Source of the DNA: Spirulina sp034932185
Lineage (GTDB): Bacteria > Cyanobacteriota > Cyanobacteriia > Cyanobacteriales > Spirulinaceae
Assembly: GCF_034932185.1 (NCBI RefSeq)
Contig: NZ_JAYGHW010000010.1
Span: 7,061 to 71,060 of the forward strand
DNA length: 64,000 bases
Direction: 5' to 3'
Part shown: positions 25,089-32,984 of the stretch, in pieces
Numbering within the stretch: the first letter of the stretch is position 1
Layout: every line of letters starts with the position of its first letter
Position numbers and translations under genes: made by a program
The notes under the pieces: model-generated
What the model saw: only the letters and a program-made list of their open reading frames with translations
Databases searched by the model: none
Told to the model about the DNA's origin: nothing

Positions 25089-25142
25089 GGCGGCGGAGCC
25101 GCGTTGGGGTCATGCCATGGGCCTAGCCATGGCATGAGATTA
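25089..25142. repeat. Dispersed repeat with GGCGGCRGAGCCGC and CCATGG palindromes
   Basis: Shares the order GGCGGCRGAGCCGC, then a CCATGG-type palindrome, then GCCATGGCAYGAGATTA with 44821-44873. Confidence 0.6.
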
Positions 25143-25151
25143 AAAGGGTGC

Positions 25152-26039
25152 TTAGACTTCAGCGGCAGCGCGTTCGATCAGGCGGCGGGCTAGGGTTTGG
25201 ATGCCGGTGTGTTCGTAGTAGTTGGTGGACATATCGAGGAATGCGGCTAGGTAATCCAGTTTGCTATCGGAAGCATCAATGAAGTTACTCAGATTTCCCG
25301 TCACTTTTTCAACGGTGAGATCATGCTTTTGCACCAATCCTCCCATCCAACCCTTCACACTATCAAAACTTTCACCGATAAAGCTTAACTGACTAGCGGC
25401 ATTGCCACCAGGAATCATGCTTTTAATTTGGCTAAAACCGGGATTATCGGTTAGGTCTTGGGGGCTAAGACTGCTCAGTTTGGCTTGGGTGATTTTGATG
25501 AAGTCGGGGCCAAGGGGGATGAGGGCATCAAAGGCGACGAGGGCGGCCATGCGCATCAAGGATTCTCCCCCATAATTGGCGAGGGATTTAACGAAATCGC
25601 CAATACTATCCCCCGGAATGCCGTTAATTTGGCAAAAGGCGACGACTTCCACGACGAGCTTTAAGCAGAGGTCGATGGTTTGGGCTTTGTCGGCTTTGGG
25701 GGTGAGTTTGCTCATGAAGCCGAGAAGGGGGATTTTTTCCCCGACTTTGTTGGCGAGGGCGGCGGTTCCCAAGGCTGTGCCGGTGCTGTCGATGGTTTGG
25801 TACAACCAGAGGGCGCGTTGATAGCCTTCGGATTTGTCGTTAAAGAGCCAGATGGCGCGATCGCCGATCGCTTTAATTAACGCCTCATCGGTTTCCCCCG
25901 TTACGGTGCGGATCGTGTTTTTAAACCCGACTAAATTGTTCCATTTTCCCGGTACGACAAAATCTAGGGTTTTGAGGGCGCGGATCGTCAAATTCTGTTC
26001 GGGGAGTTCGTCAACGAGTTCAAAGATGGGTTTGGTCAT
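25152..26039 (-). CDS. Conserved hypothetical protein, mainly helical
   Basis: A 295-residue protein starting MTKPIFELVDELPEQNLTIRAL. It is almost entirely predicted helical, with no signal peptide and no catalytic motif that I recognise. Alternating hydrophobic stretches (for example ALGTAALANKVGEKIPLLGFM and LMRMAALVAFDALIPLG) could be amphipathic helices, not true membrane spans. It is followed on the same strand by nothing for 130 bp and preceded by a lipoprotein gene 28 bp away in the same direction, so the two could form an operon. I do not know its function. Confidence 0.7.
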   Translation of the reverse strand: MTKPIFELVDELPEQNLTIRALKTLDFVVPGKWNNLVGFKNTIRTVTGETDEALIKAIGDRAIWLFNDKSEGYQRALWLYQTIDSTGTALGTAALANKVGEKIPLLGFMSKLTPKADKAQTIDLCLKLVVEVVAFCQINGIPGDSIGDFVKSLANYGGESLMRMAALVAFDALIPLGPDFIKITQAKLSSLSPQDLTDNPGFSQIKSMIPGGNAASQLSFIGESFDSVKGWMGGLVQKHDLTVEKVTGNLSNFIDASDSKLDYLAAFLDMSTNYYEHTGIQTLARRLIERAAAEV

Positions 26040-26067
26040 GGGGAGTTAGGGAATGGGGAATGGGGGG

Positions 26068-26580
26068 TTATTGGGCGAGGGCGGCGATGCCGTTGATGTC
26101 GAATTGTTGGAGCCAGTCGAGGCGATCGCCCTCTGTGAAGCTCTCGGCGCGGGATTGGATTTTAACTTGGAAGCGATCGCCCACCAGTACCGCCGTCCCT
26201 TGATTGCCTTGGGCAACGACGGGAAAATCATTAATACTTTGGGTGCTGTCGGCGAACTTATCCGCCGCGCTGGGGTTACTGCTAATGTCCGAAATCGACA
26301 ACACCGCTACTTCTTCGCCCCCTCGGATCAGCTTCGCTTGCGCAAACCCGGTTTTTTCCTGGGCATAGACCAGATCATCATCCCCCGACGTTTTGGGGAA
26401 AAAGCGGTTAAAACTGCCGCCACTGACCGCATCTTCGGCCACTGCACTTGCACCCCGCTCCGTACTCTCCCGCTGGGCTTGATCAAACTCCGAAGGAGGA
26501 GCCGCAGTGCAGGCCGTCAGCAGGAGGAGGAACGTTAAGCACAGCGCCGTTAGTCCTGTGCGGAGTTTACTCATGTTCAT
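26068..26580 (-). CDS. Predicted lipoprotein
   Basis: A 170-residue protein from ATG 26580 (MNMSKLRTGLTALCLTFLLL); the frame extends 16 codons further upstream without support. The signal peptide ends in lipobox LLTAC (Cys24), predicting a membrane-anchored lipoprotein. The mature part is mixed alpha/beta with GGEEVAVLSISDISSNPSAADKF, QGNQGTAVLVGDRFQVKIQ and EGDRLDWLQQFDINGIAAL. The C-terminal stretch (DRFQVKIQSRAESFTEGDRLDWLQQF) resembles a small stand-alone domain repeated in cyanobacterial lipoproteins, but I cannot name it. It is upstream of the helical hypothetical protein at 25152. Confidence 0.75.
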   Translation of the reverse strand: MNMSKLRTGLTALCLTFLLLLTACTAAPPSEFDQAQRESTERGASAVAEDAVSGGSFNRFFPKTSGDDDLVYAQEKTGFAQAKLIRGGEEVAVLSISDISSNPSAADKFADSTQSINDFPVVAQGNQGTAVLVGDRFQVKIQSRAESFTEGDRLDWLQQFDINGIAALAQ

Positions 26581-26833
26581 CGGAAACACTCCCGGTTGGA
26601 TGGGTGAAATACCCCCATTGTGGGCCATGAATTGGGGGGTGTGTTTTTCTCTTAAGGAATATTTATGCCCAATTTTGTACGATAGAGGGCAGGATAGAGT
26701 ATCAAGGCTCTATTTTTTTGGGGAAAGCTCATCTTGACCGATTGAGCCATTTTGCCATTGTGGTGCTATCTATCCTGTCTTGATATGGTTTTAAATCCTT
26801 CGCCTGTGCGATCGCCACCCCCCCCTTGCCATC

Positions 26834-28117
26834 ATGCGTATCCTGATCTACTCCTATAACTATCACCCCGAACCCATCGGCATCGCCCCCCTCATGACCG
26901 AACTTGCCGAAGGATTGGTGAAGCGTGGCCATCAGGTGCGGGTGATCACCGCTATGCCTTGGTATCCCAACAGCGCCATCTTCCCCCCCTACGAGGGCAA
27001 ACTCTACTGCACCGAAACCCACAAAGGCGTAAAGATCCAACGGTGCTATGTGCGAATCACCAAAAATCGCAACTTAATCAATCGGGGTCTCTTTGAACTC
27101 AGCTTTATGGTGTTGAGTTTCTTTCAGGCATTGCGGGGATGGCGGCCCGATGTCATTTTACTCACAGTTCCGGGGTTGCCCGTGGGGATTCCGGCAGCCC
27201 TGTTAGGGGCGCTCTACCGCTGCCCCGTCGTGCTAAACCTCCAGGATATTCTCCCCGATGCCGCAATTCATGTCGGCTTGTTGACCAATAAAATTGCGAT
27301 TTACATTTTTACCGCCCTCGAAAAATTCAACTACCGCATTGCCACCAAAATCTCCGTCATTTCCGAAGGCTTTACGGAAAACCTGCTCGAAAAAGGGGTC
27401 AACCCCGACAAAATTGTGCTAATCCCCAACTGGGTTGATGTTCACTTTATCCAACCCCTCCCCCGTGAAGATAATCAATTCCGCCGTGACCATGGCTTAG
27501 AAGATAAGTTTGTCGTGCTCTATGCCGGTAACATTGCCCTCACCCAACCCCTCAATAAAGTGATTGATGCAGCGGGGTTTTTAACGGATCTGCCGGATGT
27601 AGTATTTGTGATTGTCGGGGAAGAAGATGCTTTGCAACCGTTGCGCCAACGGTGTCGGCAAAAACAGCTTGATAATGTGCGGCTGTTGACATTCCAACCC
27701 CGCGAGCAGTTGCCGGAGATGTTAGCGGCGGCCAATGTGGGGCTAGTGGTGCAGAAGAAGAATGTGATTTCTTTTAATATGCCTTCCAAAATTCAGGTGT
27801 TGTTGGCCAGTGGTCGGGCGATTTTAGCGGCGGTTCCCAGTAAGGGGACAGCGGCGATGGCGATTCGGGCCAGTGGGGGCGGGATTTTGATTCCCCCCGA
27901 TGATCCCCGTGCTTTAGCAGAAGCGGTGAAGTTGCTCCATGCCCACCCGGAGGAGGTGGAGCGTTTGGGGGAAAGGGGCCGCCGTCATGCAATTAGTACC
28001 TATGCTTTCCAGCACGCGCTGGATCGCTATGAAATGTTGTTTAAAAAGTTGGTGCAACCTCAGCAAACTTTAGCCGCAGTGGGGCATCAGGCGGAAGGAG
28101 TGAGGAGTGAGAAGTGA
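26834..28117 (+). CDS. WcaI-type glycosyltransferase family 4
   Basis: A 427-residue GT4 enzyme with a GT-B fold. The N-terminal acceptor domain begins MRILIYSYNYHPEPIGIAPL, typical of WcaI-like colanic-acid/exopolysaccharide transferases. The middle has VLNLQDILPDAAI and ISEGFTENLLEKGV. The C-terminal donor domain holds VVLYAGNIALTQPLNKVIDA, FVIVGEEDALQPL and NMPSKIQVLLASGRAILA, with the nucleotide-sugar-binding E-x7-E region replaced by the NMPSKIQ loop usual in this subgroup. It likely acts in surface polysaccharide assembly. The last codons (GVRSEK) fall in the heptad repeat block at 28097, so the C-terminus is repeat-derived. Confidence 0.88.
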   Translation: MRILIYSYNYHPEPIGIAPLMTELAEGLVKRGHQVRVITAMPWYPNSAIFPPYEGKLYCTETHKGVKIQRCYVRITKNRNLINRGLFELSFMVLSFFQALRGWRPDVILLTVPGLPVGIPAALLGALYRCPVVLNLQDILPDAAIHVGLLTNKIAIYIFTALEKFNYRIATKISVISEGFTENLLEKGVNPDKIVLIPNWVDVHFIQPLPREDNQFRRDHGLEDKFVVLYAGNIALTQPLNKVIDAAGFLTDLPDVVFVIVGEEDALQPLRQRCRQKQLDNVRLLTFQPREQLPEMLAAANVGLVVQKKNVISFNMPSKIQVLLASGRAILAAVPSKGTAAMAIRASGGGILIPPDDPRALAEAVKLLHAHPEEVERLGERGRRHAISTYAFQHALDRYEMLFKKLVQPQQTLAAVGHQAEGVRSEK

Positions 28118-28201
28118 GCATGAGGAGCGAGAAGTGAGAGTGGGGAGTGGGGAGTGGGGAGTGGGGAGTGGGGAGTGGGAAGTGGGAAGTGGGAAGTGAG
28201 G
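28097..28201. repeat. Heptad tandem repeat (GGGGAGT / GGGAAGT)
   Basis: Begins as degenerate GAGGAGTGAGAAGTG units and becomes near-perfect GGGGAGT units followed by GGGAAGT units. It overlaps the 3' end of the GT4 gene. Confidence 0.85.
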
Positions 28202-28351
28202 GGAAAATTTCAATTTCACTCTTTTCTCCTCTTTTCTTCCCCCCACCAAGGGAGATGTACCCCCTAACCGGCGAGATCAATTGGCGATCGCCAATTCCCA
28301 ATTTCCATCGGCTTGTTATGATCAGGGGGATGTTTTTAAAATCCTGAGTGC

Positions 28352-28765
28352 ATGACCCAATCCCCCGTTTCTCCCCCACTGATTCCCGATACCCTAGCGG
28401 CAGACCCTGCGGGCCAATTGGCTTGGACGGCGGCGGTGGCTGCTGATGAGCGTAAGGCTGTTGATATTACGTTGTTACGGGTGACGGATGTTTGCTATTT
28501 GAGTGATTATTTTGTGGTGGTGACGGGGTTTTCGCGGACTCAGGTGCGGGCGATCGCCGATGCAGTCGAAGCCCAAATGGAAATCCAATGGCAACGCTAC
28601 CCCTTACGCACCGAGGGCAAGGCGGAAGGCAGTTGGGTGTTGTTGGATTTTGGGGAGGTGATTATCCATGTGTTGCTCCCGACAGAACGGGAGTTTTATA
28701 ACCTTGAGGCTTTTTGGGGCCATGGCGATCGCCTCGATTTCACCCCTACCACCGTTGAGGCCTAG
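28352..28765 (+). CDS. rsfS: Ribosomal silencing factor RsfS (Iojap family)
   Basis: A 137-residue protein. After a short variable N-terminus, the RsfS fold is recognisable: AADERKAVDITLLRVTDV, CYLSDYFVVVTGFSRTQVRAIAD and GKAEGSWVLLDFGEVIIHVLLPTEREFYNLEAFWG. RsfS binds uL14 and blocks joining of ribosomal subunits under poor nutrition. Length and motif order are normal. The next gene (CGLD27-like) begins one base after the stop codon, so the two are translationally coupled; linkage of these two genes is common in cyanobacteria, to my knowledge. Confidence 0.92.
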   Translation: MTQSPVSPPLIPDTLAADPAGQLAWTAAVAADERKAVDITLLRVTDVCYLSDYFVVVTGFSRTQVRAIADAVEAQMEIQWQRYPLRTEGKAEGSWVLLDFGEVIIHVLLPTEREFYNLEAFWGHGDRLDFTPTTVEA

Positions 28766-28766
28766 G

Positions 28767-29297
28767 ATGGCTCCCGATTCCGCTGCTTTTTGTCCCGTCC
28801 CGGAGGATCAGCAGCCCCTCAAGGAGTACGAACAAATGCGGGAGGCTTGGCTGTTTAATTGGCCCGTGCAACCCCGCTGGGTGTATCTGCGTAAATTGGC
28901 TTGGGTGTGGGCCTGGAGTTGGCTGATTGCGGGGCCGACGGCAGCGGCCAGTTTTGCGCCGGAGCGCTGGCCGCTACGCTTCGCGATCTTGGCCAGTGAG
29001 GGGGCGCTATTTTTCCTGTTCTTGCTGGTGGTGCGCTTGTATCTCGGTTGGCGCTATGTGGGCGATCGCCTCCAAAAACCAGAGGTGATTTATGAAGAAT
29101 CCGGTTGGTATGATGGCCAAAAATGGCCCAAACCCCCAGAAGTGCTGATGCGCGATCGCCTCGTTGTATCCTATCAAGTACAACCCATCCTCCAGCGGTT
29201 ACAAAAAACCCTCCTAGGGATGGCGATCGCCGCCACCTCTGGCCTGGTGCTTTGGTGCTTGGCCGCAGCCATTGCCCCCCTTCCTGCCCCGTTTTAA
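28767..29297 (+). CDS. CGLD27-family membrane protein (DUF1230)
   Basis: A 176-residue protein from ATG 28767, one base after the rsfS stop. The start region FCPVPEDQQPLKEYEQMREAWLFNW is the hallmark of CGLD27/DUF1230 proteins, conserved in the green lineage and cyanobacteria. Two central hydrophobic helices (WAWSWLIAGPTAAASF and LASEGALFFLFLLVVRLYLGW) and a C-terminal hydrophobic helix (LLGMAIAATSGLVLWCLAAAIAP) predict three membrane spans, with the conserved YEESGWYDGQ motif in between. The plant homologue is involved in iron-related chloroplast function (family knowledge); the cyanobacterial role is not established. Confidence 0.88.
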   Translation: MAPDSAAFCPVPEDQQPLKEYEQMREAWLFNWPVQPRWVYLRKLAWVWAWSWLIAGPTAAASFAPERWPLRFAILASEGALFFLFLLVVRLYLGWRYVGDRLQKPEVIYEESGWYDGQKWPKPPEVLMRDRLVVSYQVQPILQRLQKTLLGMAIAATSGLVLWCLAAAIAPLPAPF

Positions 29298-29332
29298 CCC
29301 AACCCCCAGCAAAATTTTTCAACCAAATTCCT

Positions 29333-30286
29333 ATGAGTCGTAGCCTACGCAACACCACCCCAGAACTTGAAGTCCAACTGTTGCGGGAGGGCATCCTAGA
29401 ATCCACCCACAAAGTCACCGCCGTGATCACCGACCATCGGGGCCGGCTCCTCTCCCAGGCAGGCAATGGCGAAATGAGCACGTTCATCCGCTCCGCCCTT
29501 AAACCCTTCCAAGCCCTCGCCGTCACCAGTACCGGCACATTAGAGCGGTTTGGCTTGAGCGATCGCGATCTCGCCATCATGTGCGGTTCCCATCAAGGCA
29601 CAGTGGAGCAATCCCGCCAAGTCTTCCATATCCTCTGGCGTTGCGACATTGACCCCACCGCCCTCCAATGCCCCACGCCTAAGGGCCAAGACAGCCCCCT
29701 CCAGCACAATTGCTCCGGCAAACACGCCGGAATGCTCGCAGTCTCCCAACAGCGGTATTTCCCCCTCGAAACCTACCTCCACCGTAGCCATCCGGTGCAA
29801 AAGTTAATCATTAGCAAAGTGAGTGAACTTTTGGGGATGCCCGCTGAAGAATTCATCCGCGCCCGCGATGACTGCGGAGCGCCCACCTATTCCATGCCTA
29901 TGATCCAGATGGCGCGGCTCTATGCCCAATTGGCATCGGGGGATAATCTCGATCTGGAACGGATTTTGCGGGCCATGACCCATCATCCCCGCATGGTGGC
30001 CGGTGAAGGGGCCTTTGATACAGAGTTAATGCGCCTCACGGAGGGAGAGTTAGTCAGTAAATCCGGGGCTGAGGGGATTCAATGTATTGGCCGGGTGGGC
30101 CAGGGCCTCGGTTTGGCGATTAAAGTCCGGGATGGGGCGAAACGGGCCAAATATGCGATCGCCATCCACCTATTGCGCCAACTGGGTTGGCTTACGCCCC
30201 CTGTTGCCGAAGTCTTAGCGGATCAATTTATGAAAATCGACGACCACAAACGGTTAGAGGTGGTGGGGGAACTGACGATGGTTTAA
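29333..30286 (+). CDS. L-asparaginase II-type enzyme (asparaginase_II family)
   Basis: A 317-residue protein from ATG 29333; the frame extends 70 codons upstream across the previous gene without support. Conserved blocks of the family (PF06089 type) are seen: SALKPFQALAVTSTG, IMCGSHQGTVEQ, LQHNCSGKHAGMLA, DDCGAPTYSMPM and GEGAFDTELMRLT. It differs from the classical AnsA/AnsB and plant-type asparaginases. The predicted reaction is hydrolysis of L-asparagine to aspartate and ammonia in the cytoplasm. It follows the DUF1230 gene by 35 bp on the same strand and may be co-transcribed. Confidence 0.9.
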   Translation: MSRSLRNTTPELEVQLLREGILESTHKVTAVITDHRGRLLSQAGNGEMSTFIRSALKPFQALAVTSTGTLERFGLSDRDLAIMCGSHQGTVEQSRQVFHILWRCDIDPTALQCPTPKGQDSPLQHNCSGKHAGMLAVSQQRYFPLETYLHRSHPVQKLIISKVSELLGMPAEEFIRARDDCGAPTYSMPMIQMARLYAQLASGDNLDLERILRAMTHHPRMVAGEGAFDTELMRLTEGELVSKSGAEGIQCIGRVGQGLGLAIKVRDGAKRAKYAIAIHLLRQLGWLTPPVAEVLADQFMKIDDHKRLEVVGELTMV

Positions 30287-30328
30287 GTTCTTCCCCCAAC
30301 CGATCCCACTTAGCCCAGGATCAGCACC

Positions 30329-30904
30329 ATGGTTAATCCAACTTCAACAATTTCAGAGCCGGTCAGCCTCGCCGAATTTCTCACGTTGCCGATGGGGGAG
30401 GCGATCGCCGACCGTGCTGAACTGATCGAAGGCAAAATCATCCCCAAAATGACTCCCCAACGCTTTCACTCCAAAACCCAACGGGCAATCCTCCGCATCC
30501 TTGAGGATTGGGGCGAAGACCGGGGCGAGATTGGTGTGGAATGGTCGGTGGTGCTCCAACGTCAGGGAGAGGATTGGGTGCCGATCCCTGACGTTTTTTA
30601 TGTGGGGAGCGATCATCTCCCTCCCCGTCCCCTAGAAGACGAACCCTGTCCCGTCCCCCCGGATCTCGTCGTCGAAATCATTTCCCCCGGCCAACGGTTT
30701 GGCGATATGGCCGCCAAAGCCATGGACTACCTGATCAGCGATGTCCTAAGGGTTTGGGTCATCGATCCCCGCGCCCAAACGATCACCGTCTTTCACCCCG
30801 ATGCCATGGCCATCACCTATCGGGGCGATACCCCCCTCACTGACCCTCTCTTCCCCGGCCTCACCCTCACCCCCACCCAACTCTTCCAAAAAGCCGGTTT
30901 GTGA
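30329..30904 (+). CDS. Uma2-family PD-(D/E)XK nuclease-like protein
   Basis: A 191-residue Uma2 (DUF820) protein, a family greatly expanded in cyanobacteria. The restriction-endonuclease-like core is visible: RAELIEGKIIPKM (start of fold), WVPIPDVFYV (catalytic Asp strand), PDLVVEIISPGQ (E-x-S) and the helix lysine in AAKAMDYLISDVLRVWVIDP. The natural substrate of Uma2 proteins is unknown. It lies 42 bp after the asparaginase gene and ends just before a composite palindromic repeat. Confidence 0.9.
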   Translation: MVNPTSTISEPVSLAEFLTLPMGEAIADRAELIEGKIIPKMTPQRFHSKTQRAILRILEDWGEDRGEIGVEWSVVLQRQGEDWVPIPDVFYVGSDHLPPRPLEDEPCPVPPDLVVEIISPGQRFGDMAAKAMDYLISDVLRVWVIDPRAQTITVFHPDAMAITYRGDTPLTDPLFPGLTLTPTQLFQKAGL

Positions 30905-30940
30905 AACCTTATCCGGAATCCGGTTGTAGCGTTGATCTGC

Positions 30941-30992
30941 GTAGGGGCGTTGGCGTAAGCCTGCCGGAGGCACAAAAATGTTTCGCCCCTAC
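30941..30992. repeat. Long variant of palindrome family A
   Basis: GTAGGGGCG, then TTGGCGTAAGCCTGCCGGAG, then GCACAAAAATGTTTCGCCCC and TAC. It is the inverted counterpart of 25032-25080. Confidence 0.7.
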
Positions 30993-31031
30993 ATCATCTA
31001 CAGCTTTGTACTGTCTGATTAAGCGGATTCG

Positions 31032-31151
31032 ATATGAATAGAGGAATTTAACTTTTTTGAAGCCCATCCTGACATTTTTGAAGGAAAAACGGTAGTTTTT
31101 ATTGATAATGTCAGAGTTCTTGGTTATCGTGAAGACAGCAAAGAACTCTAA
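31032..31151 (+). pseudogene. Remnant of a small protein upstream of the HTH-protease gene
   Basis: Just before the ATG of the HTH-protease gene, one frame reads EEFNFFEAHPDIFEGKTVVF followed by IDNVRVLGYREDSKEL and a TAA at 31149-31151. It has a protein-like pattern reminiscent of short DUF5678-type proteins, but the frame is closed upstream by TGA and has no good start. The ATG at 31032 is in a different frame and meets TAA after six codons, so a one-base frameshift would explain the loss. It could instead be a translated short peptide with a non-ATG start. Confidence 0.3.
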
Positions 31152-31157
31152 GTAGCA

Positions 31158-32378
31158 ATGGCGACTAACATTCTCAACAGTATTGATTTACGAAATTTAG
31201 GAGCGCTCCTACAGCAAGCTCGGAAAAAAATGGGAATGACCCAAGCCGATGCTGCTAAAGTCATTGATGCGGCACGGACTACCGTTGTTGCGATTGAAAA
31301 GGGAGAGCGACGACTTAAAGCTAATGAATTAATCAAATTGGCTCGTGCCTATGGGCGATCTGTCAGTGATTTTGTTGGGCATTCCACCCCTGTTAGTGAA
31401 CCTTTTCCGGTTCAATTCCGCGCTGCTTATCAACGCAATGAGCAAGACGAAGCACAAATCAGCCCCGTTATTCAGCGCTTTGAAGAACTGTGCCGCAATT
31501 ACTTGGAGCTTGAGCAGATCATGGATGCTCCAATTTCCCGTAACTATCCGCAGGAATATGATGTCAACAATATGCCGATAGAAGCAGCAGCGGAAAGTAT
31601 GGCGATCGCAGAACGGCAAAGACTTGGCCTAGGAGATAGCCCCATCCCCATGCTGCGAGACATCTTGGAGCAAAGTGTAGGAATTCGGGTGTTTTACCTC
31701 AATATGCCCGGAACATATTCAGAGATTTATAGCTATGATGAACAACTTGGTGGCTGTATGGCCATAAACCTGAATCACTACGAGGAACGTCGGCGTTGGT
31801 CAATGGCCCATGGCTATCTTCATTTTCTGGCCCATCGACAAAAGCCTGTCATTGATTTTGTTGATCTAAAGGGGCAATACAAAAGGGTTCCAGAAAGTGA
31901 AAGACTAGCTGAAGCTTTTGCCAAGTATTTTCTCATGCCCACCAGTGGCTTGCTGAGTCGATTTAATGATATGTATCGAACCCATGGCAAATTCACGCCC
32001 ACTAATTTGTTTACCCTTGCTTATTATTATGGAGTATCCATAGAAGCTCTGGTTTATCGGTTAGAAGATATTGAACTACTTCCCTCCGGGACTTGGGATC
32101 GTTTGCGAGATCGAGGCTTGAAAGTTAAGAAGGTACAACAGGAGCTAGGTCTACAAGAGATCAATCAGCAAGCTGATCAACTTCCAATCCATTATCAGCA
32201 CCTTGCCATTGAAGCATTAGATCAAGGACTAATCACAGAAGGACGCTTTGCAGATTTTCTAGGAGTGGATCGCCTAGAAGCTCGACGCATTGCAGAATCA
32301 TTGCGTGAACATTCGAGTGGGATGTTGGCAGAATTTGCTGACTTAGATTTGCGCCAGGTGGAAAACATTGGGAGATAA
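31158..32378 (+). CDS. XRE helix-turn-helix protein with degenerate ImmA/IrrE metallopeptidase domain
   Basis: A 406-residue protein. The N-terminus is an XRE HTH (about residues 12-68, LLQQARKKMGMTQADAAKVI and IEKGERRLKANELIKLARAYG). The ImmA/IrrE domain follows (about 140-300). Its expected HExxH zinc motif reads HGYLH (31810-31824): both histidines remain but the catalytic glutamate is glycine. The downstream ligand region AEAFAKYFLMP is conserved. Proteins of this architecture are antitoxin-like regulators, some of which cleave a partner repressor. This copy is predicted to bind zinc poorly or not to cut. The PIN-domain gene starts 4 bp after its stop, so the two form an operon. Confidence 0.85.
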   Translation: MATNILNSIDLRNLGALLQQARKKMGMTQADAAKVIDAARTTVVAIEKGERRLKANELIKLARAYGRSVSDFVGHSTPVSEPFPVQFRAAYQRNEQDEAQISPVIQRFEELCRNYLELEQIMDAPISRNYPQEYDVNNMPIEAAAESMAIAERQRLGLGDSPIPMLRDILEQSVGIRVFYLNMPGTYSEIYSYDEQLGGCMAINLNHYEERRRWSMAHGYLHFLAHRQKPVIDFVDLKGQYKRVPESERLAEAFAKYFLMPTSGLLSRFNDMYRTHGKFTPTNLFTLAYYYGVSIEALVYRLEDIELLPSGTWDRLRDRGLKVKKVQQELGLQEINQQADQLPIHYQHLAIEALDQGLITEGRFADFLGVDRLEARRIAESLREHSSGMLAEFADLDLRQVENIGR

Positions 32379-32381
32379 ATC

Positions 32382-32933
32382 ATGGAAATCAAAAACTCCC
32401 ATGTCGTTCTTGATGCTTGTTGTGTCTTGAACCTCTGTGCTTCTGGTCATTTACTTAAAATCATACAGTCCATACCGGCGAAAGTCGTGATCACTGAGGT
32501 CGTTAGAGCTAGAGAATTACTGACGCTTCAACGCCTCGTTAATGAAAATAATCAGGACATCAATCCGTTTGAATCAGCAATAGAAACAGGCTTACTAACT
32601 GTTGCAGATTTTAATTCTGAAGCTGAGGAAGAAACTTTCGTGAACTATGCTTCTCAGTTGAGGGATGATGGTGAGTCTGCAACCTGTGCTATTGCAATGC
32701 ATCGAGACTGGGCGATCGCCACCGATGATAAAAAAGCAATCGCTTTTTTCCAACAAGAAGCACCGCACCTACAAATTTTTTCAACCTTAGCAATGATTAA
32801 AAACTGGTCAGAAGTCGAGAATATTTCCAAAGAAACTTTACGATCTTCACTCAATGCCATCAAAACATGGGGCCGCTACATCCCACACCGGGGCCATCCT
32901 TTACTCCATTGGTGGGAAAACCTGCTCCGGTGA
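32382..32933 (+). CDS. PIN-domain-like protein, putative toxin partner
   Basis: A 183-residue protein. The first strand VVLDACCVLNLC carries the first PIN aspartate. LRDDGESATCAIAMHRDWAIATDDKKAIAFFQ supplies the remaining acidic residues (DDGES and ATDDKKA), in the order expected of PIN RNases. The fold and the position immediately downstream of the XRE/ImmA-like gene suggest a toxin-antitoxin-like pair in which the PIN protein is an RNase. A conserved tryptophan/His-rich C-terminus (GRYIPHRGHPLLHWWENLL) is unusual for short PIN toxins. No direct evidence of toxicity is available from the sequence. Confidence 0.72.
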   Translation: MEIKNSHVVLDACCVLNLCASGHLLKIIQSIPAKVVITEVVRARELLTLQRLVNENNQDINPFESAIETGLLTVADFNSEAEEETFVNYASQLRDDGESATCAIAMHRDWAIATDDKKAIAFFQQEAPHLQIFSTLAMIKNWSEVENISKETLRSSLNAIKTWGRYIPHRGHPLLHWWENLLR

Positions 32934-32984
32934 AGATAGTTTTCCAAGCGCTAAGATAGAGCCAGACAACGAGGCTCCAAACCA

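Noticed and set aside
26694..26719. Rho-independent terminator (ATAGAG/CTCTAT plus T-run)
   Set aside because: No plus-strand gene upstream would use it, and the stem is only 6 bp.
28139..28201. CRISPR array
   Set aside because: The 7-bp units have no spacers and continue without interruption; it is a heptad tandem repeat.
29123..29332. 70-codon N-terminal extension of the asparaginase
   Set aside because: It overlaps the DUF1230 gene in another frame and lacks family similarity; the ATG at 29333 matches the family start.
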